Position numbers and translations under genes: made by a program. A model generated the notes under the pieces. The model was not told the origin of the DNA and ran no database searches. It saw nothing but the letters and a program-made list of their open reading frames with translations. From assembly GCF_963169125.1 (NCBI RefSeq), contig NC_084799.1, forward strand, positions 65,332,643 to 65,396,642: a stretch of 64,000 nucleotides of DNA. Reading direction: 5' to 3'. How positions within the stretch are numbered: position 1 is the stretch's first letter; each line of letters begins with the position of its first letter. Source of the DNA: Humulus lupulus (lineage: Eukaryota; Streptophyta; Magnoliopsida; Rosales; Cannabaceae). Shown here one piece after another: positions 36,670 through 46,933 of this stretch.

Positions 36670-37897
36670 TTGTTATCTCTCGTTGTCATGTCTCTTCATG
36701 ATTTCTATTCAATACGTGGCTTTTTGGGTATTGTAGAGACTTTGATTCATTTTGATTGACATAGAACCAACTAGAACTTACTTGAGCAACTTGTTGAGGC
36801 GAAATCCTAGATATTTGTTATGTAGAGATAATAGAGGCATTTTCTTTGAATCGTTTGAGCCAAAAAGCTAACAATATATATATATATATATTCTCTTTGT
36901 TTCCCATTTTGAGCCTAATATTTACATTTTATTCTTTGTTGTTTAAACACGTCTTGAGCTTGTGAGTATACAAATTTCAACTTCATTAATGTTTATCTTT
37001 TTACCCTCTTTTGCACCATAAGAGTAGGATTCAATTGTATTAATTTATGAGGTTAAGTGGGGAATGGGATAAGTAGGATAGTTTTATTTGAGAAAGGATA
37101 TGTTGTGTCTTCAATGAGAAAAGTGAGTTACACTTATATTGTGTTGTTTGTAAAGTTTCTTTTCTATAAATAGAAGAAAAGAAAAGAAAAAAAGATATGA
37201 ATATCTTTGAAAAAAAATTGTTGAAATAAGAAAAAAATTGAAAAAGAATGAAAAGAAACAAGTTTGGGGGAGTTGTAACTCATTGGGGCAATATAGAAGC
37301 ACGGAATGAAAGAATGAAAATAATGTTTTGGGAAAGAGAAGTTTTATAGTATAAAGTTAGTTCTTTTGTAAGTTTATGGTGTGAAAGTAAGCCTAAATGT
37401 GTCTTTTTCATCCACCATTGACCCAAACCTAATGTTATAAACCAAATAGAGTCCTCTTGATTTGCATAATATTTGATTTACATTAGTGGAGATAAGATGA
37501 ACAAGCTCAGCTTATGGTTGTTTGATTATGTTATTGGTTCATTAATTTGTCTCGATGCACACGAGTTACATGTTTGTTTGAGATTATTAGAGATGTTTGG
37601 TGCAGAATGAGAAAGTAATATTAATAGTTGAGTATTGATTTGTTGAAATTATATTCATCCGTTTTGATTCACATATTGAGTGGTTGAAAGAGAGTTAGTA
37701 ATTTGAGATGTTATGCCTTGAGTCTAAATGAACATTCTTGATTTGGCTATTTAGTTTTTATTTTTATTTTTATTGTTTTGTACAAATTAGGTAATGTTCC
37801 TTTTAGTTGTTTTGAGAATTCATTGTTTTGATAATGGTTTGCAATTATTGAGAATCTATTTTGCTTGAGGACAAGCAACCATTCAAGTTTAGGGGTG
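36670..37897 (+). mobile_element. X: 3' noncoding region of an Athila/Tat-like gypsy element
   Basis: The sequence has features I associate with the long 3' region of plant Athila/Tat elements. These are tgagccaaaaagctaac and ttttgagcctaatatttac words (36860-36930), purine-rich gaaaagaaaag tracts at 37165-37260 followed by tttgggggagttg, and ttgcttgaggacaagcaa at 37861-37878. The polypurine-like gtttaggggtg ends at the LTR start. An (AT)n run lies at 36870-36892. No coding region survives. Confidence 0.55.
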
Positions 37898-38504
37898 TGA
37901 TGAGTGCAAATTTTATGCACTCAAATATTGCTTTTGTACCTAAAATGGTTTGTTTTCTTTAAGTTTTTGTGTAGATTTGATGAGTTTTCCTTAAGTGTGC
38001 AGGAATTGATTAATTTAGTGTTTTGTACATTATTTTGAGTATTTAAGTCAGAGAAGGAGGTGTTACGTCGCTTTCCAAAAGGCGACAAGTCGCAAAAAGA
38101 CGGAAGAAAAAAAATTCACCTGGGCAGATAGCCAGGCGATACGTCACCTGTAATATGGTGATGCATCGCTTGTCACAAGCGATGTGTTGCCTGATAGCCG
38201 CGATACTTCACCTGTTGCACCACAAAGCACGGGAAACTTGACTTTTTACACGTTTTTAATTCTAATTCCAAGAGAAGTCGGCCAAGGACGTTTCTAAAGC
38301 TAGGACACAAACAAAACATAGATAAAAAGGAAAAGAAACACATTTGGAAGGGGAGAGACTCATTTGTGAAAGATTTAAGAAGTGAATCAAGCCATATCAA
38401 CGAAGTTCTTTAGTTTTCTTTATTTCTTTGATTTTTCTGGTTAATTACAATATTTTGAGATTATGAACCTCATTATGTGTGGCTAGTTTTCTTGTTTATG
38501 TAAG
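37898..38504 (+). mobile_element. X 3' LTR, truncated on the right
   Basis: Starts TGATGAGTGCAAATTTTATG after the polypurine tract. It holds several ggcgatgcatcgcc-like palindromic words at 38135-38215. It is cut near 38504 by LTR fragment R6, so no 3' end or target duplication can be found. Confidence 0.55.
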
Positions 38505-39850
38505 CGTCGTGACCCTTACTTCCCATAATTTTGGTCATCTCTGTATAAGCGCTGCGACGTGTATGAGTTTCCTTGAGGGCAGGGTTTGCCCTCTAACCCC
38601 TATGGTGTCACGACCCATTTAAAGGACGTCGCGGCGCTAATGTAGGATTTAATTACAAGGTGAACTCTCGGACTGTTGTTGCATCGCAACCCTTTAGCAG
38701 GGGCGCCGCGACGCTAATGTGTTCTTTTACTAGGAGGGCTTCTCAAACTTCTTTGGAGTTTCGACCCTTAGTAGGGGGCACTGCAGCGCTAATGCCTTTT
38801 AAGGGGAAAATTTCAGGATTTGGGAATAAGGCTTGGGGCTTAGGGGAATTGATTTGAGTTCCCACTTGGGGGCTCGGGGGACGATTCCATTACCCGGTTG
38901 AATAGAATTGGAGGTTCCGAGAGCTAGTGTTTAGTTTTGAAACCCATGATTTAGACTTAATCCTTAATAAACGTACAATTTATGTTGTGACTAGGAGTTT
39001 CGCAGGGCTCAAGAAAGAGGATCACACTCGAGGTTGCTTTGTCATCAACACAGGACTTGAGGTAAGAAAACTGACATATGCACATAGAGCTGATTAGTTG
39101 CTATGCATACTAGCATTGAATTATTTGTGAATGATTGGTACAATCAATATTCAGCCATTGCGTTGAACGCGGGGTTGGTTGGCAAGCGTGTGTAACGCAG
39201 GTCGGTTGGCCAGCGTGTGTAACGTAGGTCGTGAAGGCGAGTTCAGTTTGACGCTGCAGTCCTCACTTGCTCGGTTGGGTCATCCGACAAGGATGTTTTT
39301 CCTGGGCCGTGTAAATGATTTATGTGATTAAAATGAATATACTTGTAAACTGTGAAACATGTTTATGATTTATATGATTGGAATAAATGCATTTTGTGTC
39401 TGTGAAGCATGTGTTTATTGCTTATGAATAATTGGATTAGTTCTATGCCTTGTGGGGGTTTTCTTGCTGGGCCTCGACTCACGGGTGCTCAATGGTGCAG
39501 GTAAGGGCAAGCTAAAGGTAACCAGCCATGAGTTGGAGAGCTTTGGAGCGGCGCATACATATTCAGCCAGCTCGGCCGCCACGATCGGGTTATTATGAAG
39601 GGCCTAAGTTACAAATCTGATTTTGCCGCTTAGGCCAACTACGTTTGTAACTTTGATTGTAACTAATTTTCATTTAAAACTCATTTTGGGATCCTAGGTA
39701 AATATTTGAAGTTTCAATAAAAGTTTATATGTTTAACCCAATTTTTTAATATCTAAAACTTAGACTAGCTTTAATTTCACTTTTGAGTCCAAATGACTCG
39801 CCTAACGAGTTAAGAACTATTTTAAACACACGATGTAATAGGACGTTACA
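38505..39850 (+). mobile_element. R6: 5'-truncated LTR of the R4 family
   Basis: Aligns with R4 from about 34380 to 35730, including the CG-rich units and cgattccattacccggttga (38881 versus 34738). The end reads aacacacgatgtaataggacgttaca at 39825-39850, the family 3' terminus. The first ~1 kb of the LTR is missing. No target duplication can be defined because the left side is a truncation joint with X. Confidence 0.8.
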
Positions 39851-40465
39851 TAATATATATATATTAATATTTTCAATGAATATATATTTAATATATCTAT
39901 TTTACATTAAAAAAAAGTATGTATTTAAAGAGTTTTTTTGGTTTTAGGGTTTTTTAACTTTAACATAATATACCTTTAAAACCGATTAACAATAAATATT
40001 TGTTAATTATATTAAAATATTATAAAATATCTTTATTATAACAATATTTAATACAAAAGTAGATATTTAATAATTATAATATAGATTCAATTCTTATAAA
40101 ATATAATTATTATAATAATATATAATACATAACTAAATATTTAATAATTATATTGATATAGTTTCAAAAAAATATTATTATATGATATATAGTCATAATT
40201 TTTTTTATAATTAATAAAGTAGTTTGTGATTTAAAATATTATCATATATATTTTTTTGTTTAAAAAAAATCATAAACAATGTTTTGATTTAATTTTTCTT
40301 TTAATATGTTGTCATTCTTTTATATTTATATAATATTGCTTATTTATTTTAATTTATAAGACAATCATAAAAACTTAATAAAAATAATCAATAATATTTT
40401 TAGATAAAACTACGTTGCTTGCATCTACTGTATATATAATATCACTTAGTAGTGATTGTTTTTAA
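39851..40465. other. AT-rich spacer
   Basis: Very AT-rich (long ta/at and poly-A/T runs). No coding or structured feature seen. Confidence 0.6.
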
Positions 40466-40828
40466 TCACTACCTATATGTATTTTTAGTATTTTCGGTAC
40501 ATAGATAAATTGCAACTCTATTTTTTTTACATGACCATGTATAATGTAGTGATAGGAGATCTCCCACAAATTTTCAGAAAAGTCTGAATAATTTAAGATG
40601 TTGAAATCATGATTCAAACAGCTTATTGCACACGTGCTTGTTTCAAAATTTATATATGCGTGCAATAGGCTATTTGAATCTTGATTTCAGCATCCTAAAT
40701 TATTCAGAATTTTCTGAAAAAAATTGTGAGAGGTCCCTTGTAACTTTATTATACACGGACATATAAAAAAAATAGAGTTGCAACTTATTTATGTACCGAC
40801 AATACAAAAAGTACCTGTAGGTAGTGAG
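40466..40828. mobile_element. Foldback (long inverted-repeat) element, about 363 bp
   Basis: The left arm (40466-40634) and right arm (40658-40828) are reverse complements over about 170 bp, with roughly 85% pairing by eye. They are separated by a loop of about 23 bp. Matching landmarks are tcactacct at 40466 with ggtagtga at 40820, and attgcaactctatttttttta at 40509 with its complement near 40780. No ORF. It is best read as a foldback MITE or other hairpin element; its superfamily and target duplication are not clear. Confidence 0.8.
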
Positions 40829-40839
40829 TAAAAGTAAGA

Positions 40840-41500
40840 GATTTTTTTCAAAAATATACTTTTTTTGGTGTTTTTTTTACTTTTTTACGGTCCCTGATTT
40901 TTTTTTCTTCAAAAATACTACCTTAAGTTTTTGGAATATACGTTTTTAAAGTTTTATATTTACAAAAATACGATGTCAATGAAACAACTAAAAAACAACA
41001 ATAAGACAACAACTAAACATTAACTCTATTTTTTAAAAATCAAAATATATCTTAAAACAACAAAACAACTATAAATAAACTTAAACAACTAAAAGCCAAC
41101 ATGAAAACAACTATACATAAAATCTAAACAGCACAAAAACAACAATAAGACAACAACTAAACATTAACTCACTTCATACTACACACATTTAAAACACAAC
41201 AAATGAAGAACAACTAGAAGTCAACCCATTGCATACTAACATGTTTTTTTTTTTTATAAAAAAATAAAATATATCTTAAACAAATAAACAACAATTAGAC
41301 ATCAACACAACAACTGAACAACTATATATAAACTTAAAACAACTAAAAATTAATGTGAAAACAACTATACATAAAAGCTAAACAACACAAAAACAATCCC
41401 CCAACAACACAATGCAACTCATTACATTTTAAAAAAGCAGCAATAAAATATAAAAAAGATAACTTAAATGCAACACAACAACAACCTCACAACAACTATA
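40840..41500. repeat. A/C-rich degenerate direct repeats
   Basis: A 35-bp text beginning aaaacaacaataagacaac occurs at about 40993 and again at about 41136. A second, longer text beginning cttaaacaactaaaa occurs at about 41085 and 41332. The region is low complexity (aacaac), so part of the similarity is compositional. Function unknown. Confidence 0.6.
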
Positions 41501-41802
41501 TATATGCATATATTTCAATGATCAAAAGCTTAATAAGCAAGTAGTAAAAGATAAACTAGTTTTGTCATTCCCAAACATTGATGTTAGCCTCTAATATTTC
41601 TTATACGATCATTTGACATTCACAAAATATACACACAAATAATACAATACTACTCCACTCAATAAATTATTTAAATTCAACAACACAACAGTTTTCAAAA
41701 CTCGTACAGACATTTCATCCAGTACTATACATGCATTTCGTAAAACTTAATATATTACTCAAAACTAAAAAACACCATCAACATACATAAATAAATTATT
41801 AA

Positions 41803-42395
41803 CTCCCAAGTAGGGGTGCACACGGGTCGGATTTTCGGGTTTCGGGCTCATCGGGTTCGGGTTTTGCGGGTTTCGGGTTAAGAAAAATGGTACCGAAACC
41901 AATCCGAAATTTTCGGGTTTTTTCAGGTTCGGGTTCACTCGGGTTCGGGTTCGGGTGTAATTTTGGGTTTGCTGGGCCATTTGTGATTTGGGCCGAAAAG
42001 CCCAGATTTGCAAAAATGCCATTTTTTACATTTTTTTTCTTCAAAAATACCATTTTTTTCAAATATACCATTTTTTTTTTCAGATTTCAGGTTTGATTTT
42101 GGGTTGGGCTGAGCCTATTGGGTTTTGGGCCGAAAAGCTAAATTTTGCAAAAATACCATTTTTTTTACACTTTTTTTCAAAAATACCATTTTTTTTTTTC
42201 GGATTTCGGGTTTGAACCCGAACCCGAGGCTAAAAAATTTTCAAACCCGAACCCGACCCGACTTTTGTCGGGTTCGAGTCAGATTTCACCCGATTTCGAC
42301 AGGTTTTCCCAAAAAACAGGTTTTCGGGCTGCGGGTCGGGCGAGTTTGCGAGTTTTTCGAATTTTTCGGGTCAAATATTCACCCCTACTCCCAAG
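41803..42395. mobile_element. hAT-type miniature element with 8-bp TSD (41811-42387)
   Basis: The terminal inverted repeats are TAGGGGTG at 41811 and CACCCCTA ending 42387. They are flanked by a perfect 8-bp duplication, ctcccaag (41803-41810 and 42388-42395). An 8-bp duplication with such ends is characteristic of hAT elements. Both subterminal regions carry many cgggtt words in opposite orientation (left 41815-41965, right 42200-42375). The middle holds tandem 'aaaaataccatttttt' repeats. There is no transposase, so it would depend on one supplied elsewhere. Confidence 0.88.
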
Positions 42396-42556
42396 TACTA
42401 CATGGGAATCGAACAAAGAAGTTGATCCATGCTATTTCAAAATATAATAAATCCAACTCCATACAGATCAAACCCCTAAGCAAAAAAAAAAAAAAAATCG
42501 CCCAAACCACTTTACAAACCCAATCACAATAATAAATATATAATTCAAATCAAAAT

Positions 42557-42562
42557 TTTATT
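42557..42562 (-). promoter_or_regulatory. Possible poly(A) signal of the 42.6-43.4 kb gene remnant
   Basis: AATAAA on the minus strand about 52 bp after the stop codon of the putative last exon (42614-42616). Confidence 0.4.
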
Positions 42563-42613
42563 GAACAATGTCCGTGATAAATAATATACAGCTTACTATC
42601 ATATTATTAGCCT

Positions 42614-43382
42614 CTAAGACACTGCGGTTGAATTGAGGCTTGTGGCCACTATGGGGCTTCTGACCACATGTTTGTCTTCGTTATCCTTCCAACTGAGGTA
42701 TCCAAAATCTACTATTTCTTTCAACATTCTCGAACCTTCTATACTCAATTTGAAGCTTTGGTTCTCGTTCTTCTCTTGAAACATCAATTTGTCCAGGTTA
42801 ACACTAACATTCAAGTCGTTCATGGGACTCACACTTGCCTGGAAACTTGTAAATAAAACTACAAAATTATTTAGACCAGATTAAGGAATCAACACAAGGA
42901 TTTATACTAATATAAATTTATATAGAAAACTTTATAGATCACAACCACTGTAAGTCCATCTAGAATTTTTTTTCCCTTAATCTCAAATGGGTATATATCC
43001 AAATGATGATATAGATTTTAATTTTTGGAACCAAATTGAAAAAATAACAGGGAAAAAATAATAAAAATTATTTGAAGTACCCTTTAATGAAGGAGTTGAA
43101 GAGAAATAAGAAACCAACTGCTACTTAATATTATTTTCATTCTTGTCTTTCCCTTCAAAGCAATGAGATTTTAGAAAGCAAAACCCATCGTCTTCGAAGA
43201 AGACTCTACAAGCAAACTCCTATTTGGGTTGCCTAACTCAAATTTGTAATTTGGTAAAATGAAATCAAATTGATCTAAATCTGGTTGACTGTAATCTTGA
43301 GGGACCAAAGTTGTTCGAATTTTGCTGGCGTTGTCAGCATAAGCAAGATCCGAGAACTCCATTTGAGCATACCATGATGACT
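42614..43382 (-). pseudogene. Possible host gene 3' end, two exons, unknown product
   Basis: Two minus-strand open segments look like exons of one gene. The first (43382 to about 43190) follows an acceptor-like ttttatag and reads SSWYAQMEFSDLAYADNASK, then DYSQPDLDQFDFILPNYKFE. The second (about 42840-42614) follows an acceptor-like tttccag and reads NDLNVSVNLDKLMFQEKNEN, then HVVRSPIVATSLNSTAVS and a stop. Protein-like composition, splice-like borders and an AATAAA downstream argue for real coding DNA in an otherwise AT-rich stretch. Two donor choices exist (gtagag near 43226 in phase 0, or ggttttg near 43188). I do not recognise the family, and the 5' exons are not found. It may be a live gene end or a relic. 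Confidence 0.4.
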
Positions 43383-43390
43383 GGGTGCAC

Positions 43391-44663
43391 TATAAAAGTG
43401 AAAACAAATAAACTCAAACCGTATAAAAGAAAAAAACTCCGTTTACCCGTAAATTTGTAATTTTTTTTATTAATCTAGTATTTTTGGTAAATTCTCTAAA
43501 AATAATCACTACCCAATAATTTTTCATATATATTGGTCTCTCTTTGCTAAATATCATATTTAATTTATATTTTAAAAAAATTAAATAACAACTTTTTCTT
43601 TAAAAATTTTGAACCTAGTAGAAACTAAAAAATCATACTTAAATTACTAAATCTAATTAAAAATAATGTATTAAATTTTAAAACAACCCATTTAAAAAAA
43701 AATACATATTAAAAAAACCTTATTTTAAAAGAGAAATAAAACTATACCTTTCATCCTTCTCATTGTTTTTCTTTCTCTATTGGGTTATTGCACCTAAATT
43801 TATTATAATTTTATATTTTTTGTTTGAAAAAATAATAAAGTTTATTTCCTATAGTAATAAATGAAATAATAACAAAAATTATTTGGTAATTATAATAATA
43901 GCAATGTTTTATACACTTTTGGACCTCATATTTTGATAAATTATATTTTAGACCCCATATTTTGTAAAATAGTTTAAATAGACCCCCAAACTTGATTTTG
44001 ATCAAAGTTTTTTGAACTAAAATCACAAATAATTCACCAAACTAACAACTCAGAACAAAATATAATCATTCTGCCTAACAATTGTGTTGTTATATTCAAA
44101 TTTTTTTCTTCGTAAAAATCGTGTTTAAGGGTTTAATTGAATTATTTTACAAAAATCAAGATTTAAAAATATATAAATCCTAATAACAATAACAATAATA
44201 ATAATAGAAAAATAAATTATTATTTTAAAATATGTTAAGTAATTTGATGGAGGATAGGAAAATTATAGTTAAACAATACTTGTTACCAAAATTGAATACA
44301 TAATGAATTTTGGTAGGTTTTAAATGAAACAAAAATTGATTATTAATTTAAAAAATGCGAGATTATAACTAACCAAAATAGTAATTTAGTGTATTTTCTA
44401 TATATATATATATACTAGGTAGAAGCAACGTGCAATATTGCATAAAAACTGTAATTTTAATAAAAATTTATTCACGTTTTTATTAAAGTTGTATAAATAT
44501 ATATTTTAATTTTAATAAAGTTGTATAAAAATCATTTAATTTTAATAAAATTGTAATTTTAATGCACGCTTGCTTAGTTTTAAAGTTGTAAACATTGTCT
44601 ATAATTTTAATAAAAACTGATTCACTGACATCTAAACACAATGTATAAATATATATTTACATG
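43391..44663. other. AT-rich spacer left of E6
   Basis: No ORF with protein-like composition. Repeated taattttaataaaa words occur at 44450-44620. The text ctaggtagaagcaacgtgca at 44415 resembles ends of old plant DNA transposons, but no boundary can be set. The last five bases, acatg (44659-44663), are the E6 target duplication. Confidence 0.5.
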
Positions 44664-46886
44664 TGTTGATGCTCATAATCTCATCAATAGAAAGTATGAG
44701 GCCGAGGCAAGGCCCCTAGGCCACCGTTGTCTCGGGAAGCCATCACGCCATCACAACACAAGTCTGGGTTCGGTTCTCTTGGAGTCGATGCCAAGTGGCC
44801 CACGTTGGCAAGGCATAAATGCCAAGGCTCAGTAGCCTCGTGAGACCCATCTCGCCCACGCACTCGGCCCCACGGCCTCGCCTATGCCCTCGGCCCCATG
44901 GCCTCGCTTGGCCTCGCCAGCCCATACCGCCTAAAGGGACTCGCGAGATGTCTAGGCCACGCCACCCAAGTGGCCTCGCGAGATGCCTAGACCACGCCTC
45001 CCAAGTGGCCTCGCGAGATACTTAGGCCACGCCACCCAATTGGCCTTGCGAGATGTCTAGGCCACGCCACCCAAGTGGCCTCGCGAGATGCCTAGACCAC
45101 GCCTCCCAAGTGGCCTCGCGAGATGCCTAGGCCACACCTCTCAAGTGGCCTCGCGAGATGTCTAGGCCACGCCACCCAAGTGGCCTCGCGAGATGCCTAG
45201 ACCATGCCTCCCAAAGGGCCTCGCGAGATGCCTAGGCCATACCCCTCAAGTGGCCTCGCGAGATGTCTAGGCCACGCCACCCAAGTGGCCTCGCGAGATG
45301 CCTAGACCATGCCTCCCAAGTGGCCTCGTGAGATGCCTAGGCCACGCCACCCAAGTGGCCTCGCGAGATGTCTAGGCCACGCCACCCAAGTGGCCTCGCG
45401 AGATGCCTAGACCACGCCTCCCAAGTGGCCTCGCAAGATGTCTAGGCCACACCACCCAAGTGGCCTTGCGAGATGCCTAGACCACGCCTCCCAAGTGGCC
45501 TCGCGAGATGCCTAGGCCACACCTCTCAAGTGGCCTCGCGAGATGTCTAGGCCACGCCACCCAAGTGGCCTCGCGAGATGCCTAGACCATGCCTCCCAAA
45601 GGGCCTCGCGAGATGCCTAGGCCACACCCCTCAAGTGGCCTCGCGAGATGTCTAGGCCACGCCACCCAAGTGGCCTCGCGAGATGCCTAGACCACGCCTC
45701 CCAAGTGGCCTCGCGAGATGCCTAGGCCACGCCACCCAAGTGGCCTCGCGAGATGCCTAGACTACGCCACCCAAGTGGCCTCGCGAGATGCCTAGACCAC
45801 GCCTCCCAAGTGGCCTCGCAAGATGTCTAGGCCACGCCACCCAAGTGGCCTCGCAAGATGCCTAGACCACGCCTCCCAAGTGGCCTCGCGAGATGCCTAG
45901 GCCACACCTCTCAAGTGGCCTCGCGAGATGTCTAGGCCACGCCACCCAAGTGGCCTCGCGAGATGCCTAGACCATGCCTCCCAAAGGGCCTCGCGAGATG
46001 CCTAGGCCACACCCCTCAAGTGGCCTCGCAAGAGGTCTCGGCCACGCCACCCAAGTGGCCTCGCGAGATGCCTAGGCCACGCCTCCCAAGTGGCCTTGCG
46101 AGTCTCAGCGCCCCTGGCCTCATGAGGACCACATCCAAAACGCACTCGACCTTGTGAATAGCTAGGGAGCCACACCCTCAAGGGGGTCGCAAGGAGAGCG
46201 TCTCGCCACGCATCCTTAGACATCTTCCAGGGCCACATGCCTATCGCTCAGACTCGTGAGTGACCTCAGGAGGTTTCAGATATCCCATACCAAGGACCCA
46301 AGATCTCCACCTCACACCAAGGGTCCCATTCCTTACACCTCGAGATCCCTATGCTTAGGAGATCCAGTACGAGTCGAATGGGACATATTTGTACGACCAA
46401 GTACTAAGTACGGATACCAGTGCCAGTGAGATTGCTGGGGTAAGGATCATGGTCCGTACGTCTACGGCCATAGGTCAGAGCCGACACCACTACCTCCTGC
46501 GCCACTACGCCTGCCACCACGCATCAGACATGGGTACAAACAAGTAGTGGAGACATCCTCCTGACACCTGCTCCTGTACAGGTTGTACAACCACGACCTC
46601 TGGAGCCACTCCTCTGACACAGTACGTATGTACCACTTGGTCCCCTGGACCACTATGTACCTAAGGCCATTAGAGCCTACTATAAAATGAACTCTAAGAC
46701 CACCTGAGAGGGGGTTGGAAATTTTACTGTAGCAGAGGTTTAAGTGTGAATGAAAGACTGAATTCTCCATTATTGTTCTATCATTGTTCTTGAGTTATTG
46801 TTCAAGTTTTTACAGCTTTCCGATTAGTGATCTTAATTTGACAATTTTTCCAACTTAATTTCGTTGACGAGTTCGCACCGTCAACA
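44664..46886 (+). mobile_element. E6 5' LTR, 2223 bp
   Basis: TGTTGATGCTC to ACCGTCAACA. A TATA box (ctataaaat) lies at about 46680. The block 44941-46100 is a 35-bp minisatellite. The expected ttggtgc-type primer site of E3/E4/E5 is not present after the LTR (gtttagtttcaagc instead), so the PBS is unassigned. Confidence 0.92.
44936..46100. repeat. 35-bp minisatellite, about 33 units, in the E6 5' LTR
   Basis: Tandem units built on cctcgcgagatg, then cctaggccacg or cctagaccacg, then cctcccaagtgg. Alternate units differ systematically (taggcc/gccacc versus tagacc/gcctcc), giving a 70-bp higher-order period. Each unit has a TCGCGA palindrome and most have a CTAG core. The 3' LTR has about 13 units. 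ORFs read through it are repeat artefacts. Confidence 0.95.
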
Positions 46887-46933
46887 GTTTAGTTTCAAGC
46901 TACTGTTCCACCATTGTTTCCGACAAGAAGAAG

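Noticed and set aside
41765..42532. Overlapping short ORFs rich in Phe/Gly/Arg
   Set aside because: They are translations of the cgggtt arrays and poly-T runs of the hAT-type element.
44405..44440. Helitron end (tatatactaggtagaagcaacgtgc)
   Set aside because: Resembles known plant transposon ends, but no CTRR-type 3' end or hairpin was found to pair with it.
44936..46100. CRISPR-like array or coding repeats (short ORFs with MPRPCLPKGLAR-type peptides)
   Set aside because: Units are contiguous 35-mers without unique spacers, sit in LTRs, and 35 is not a multiple of three, so frames shift each unit.
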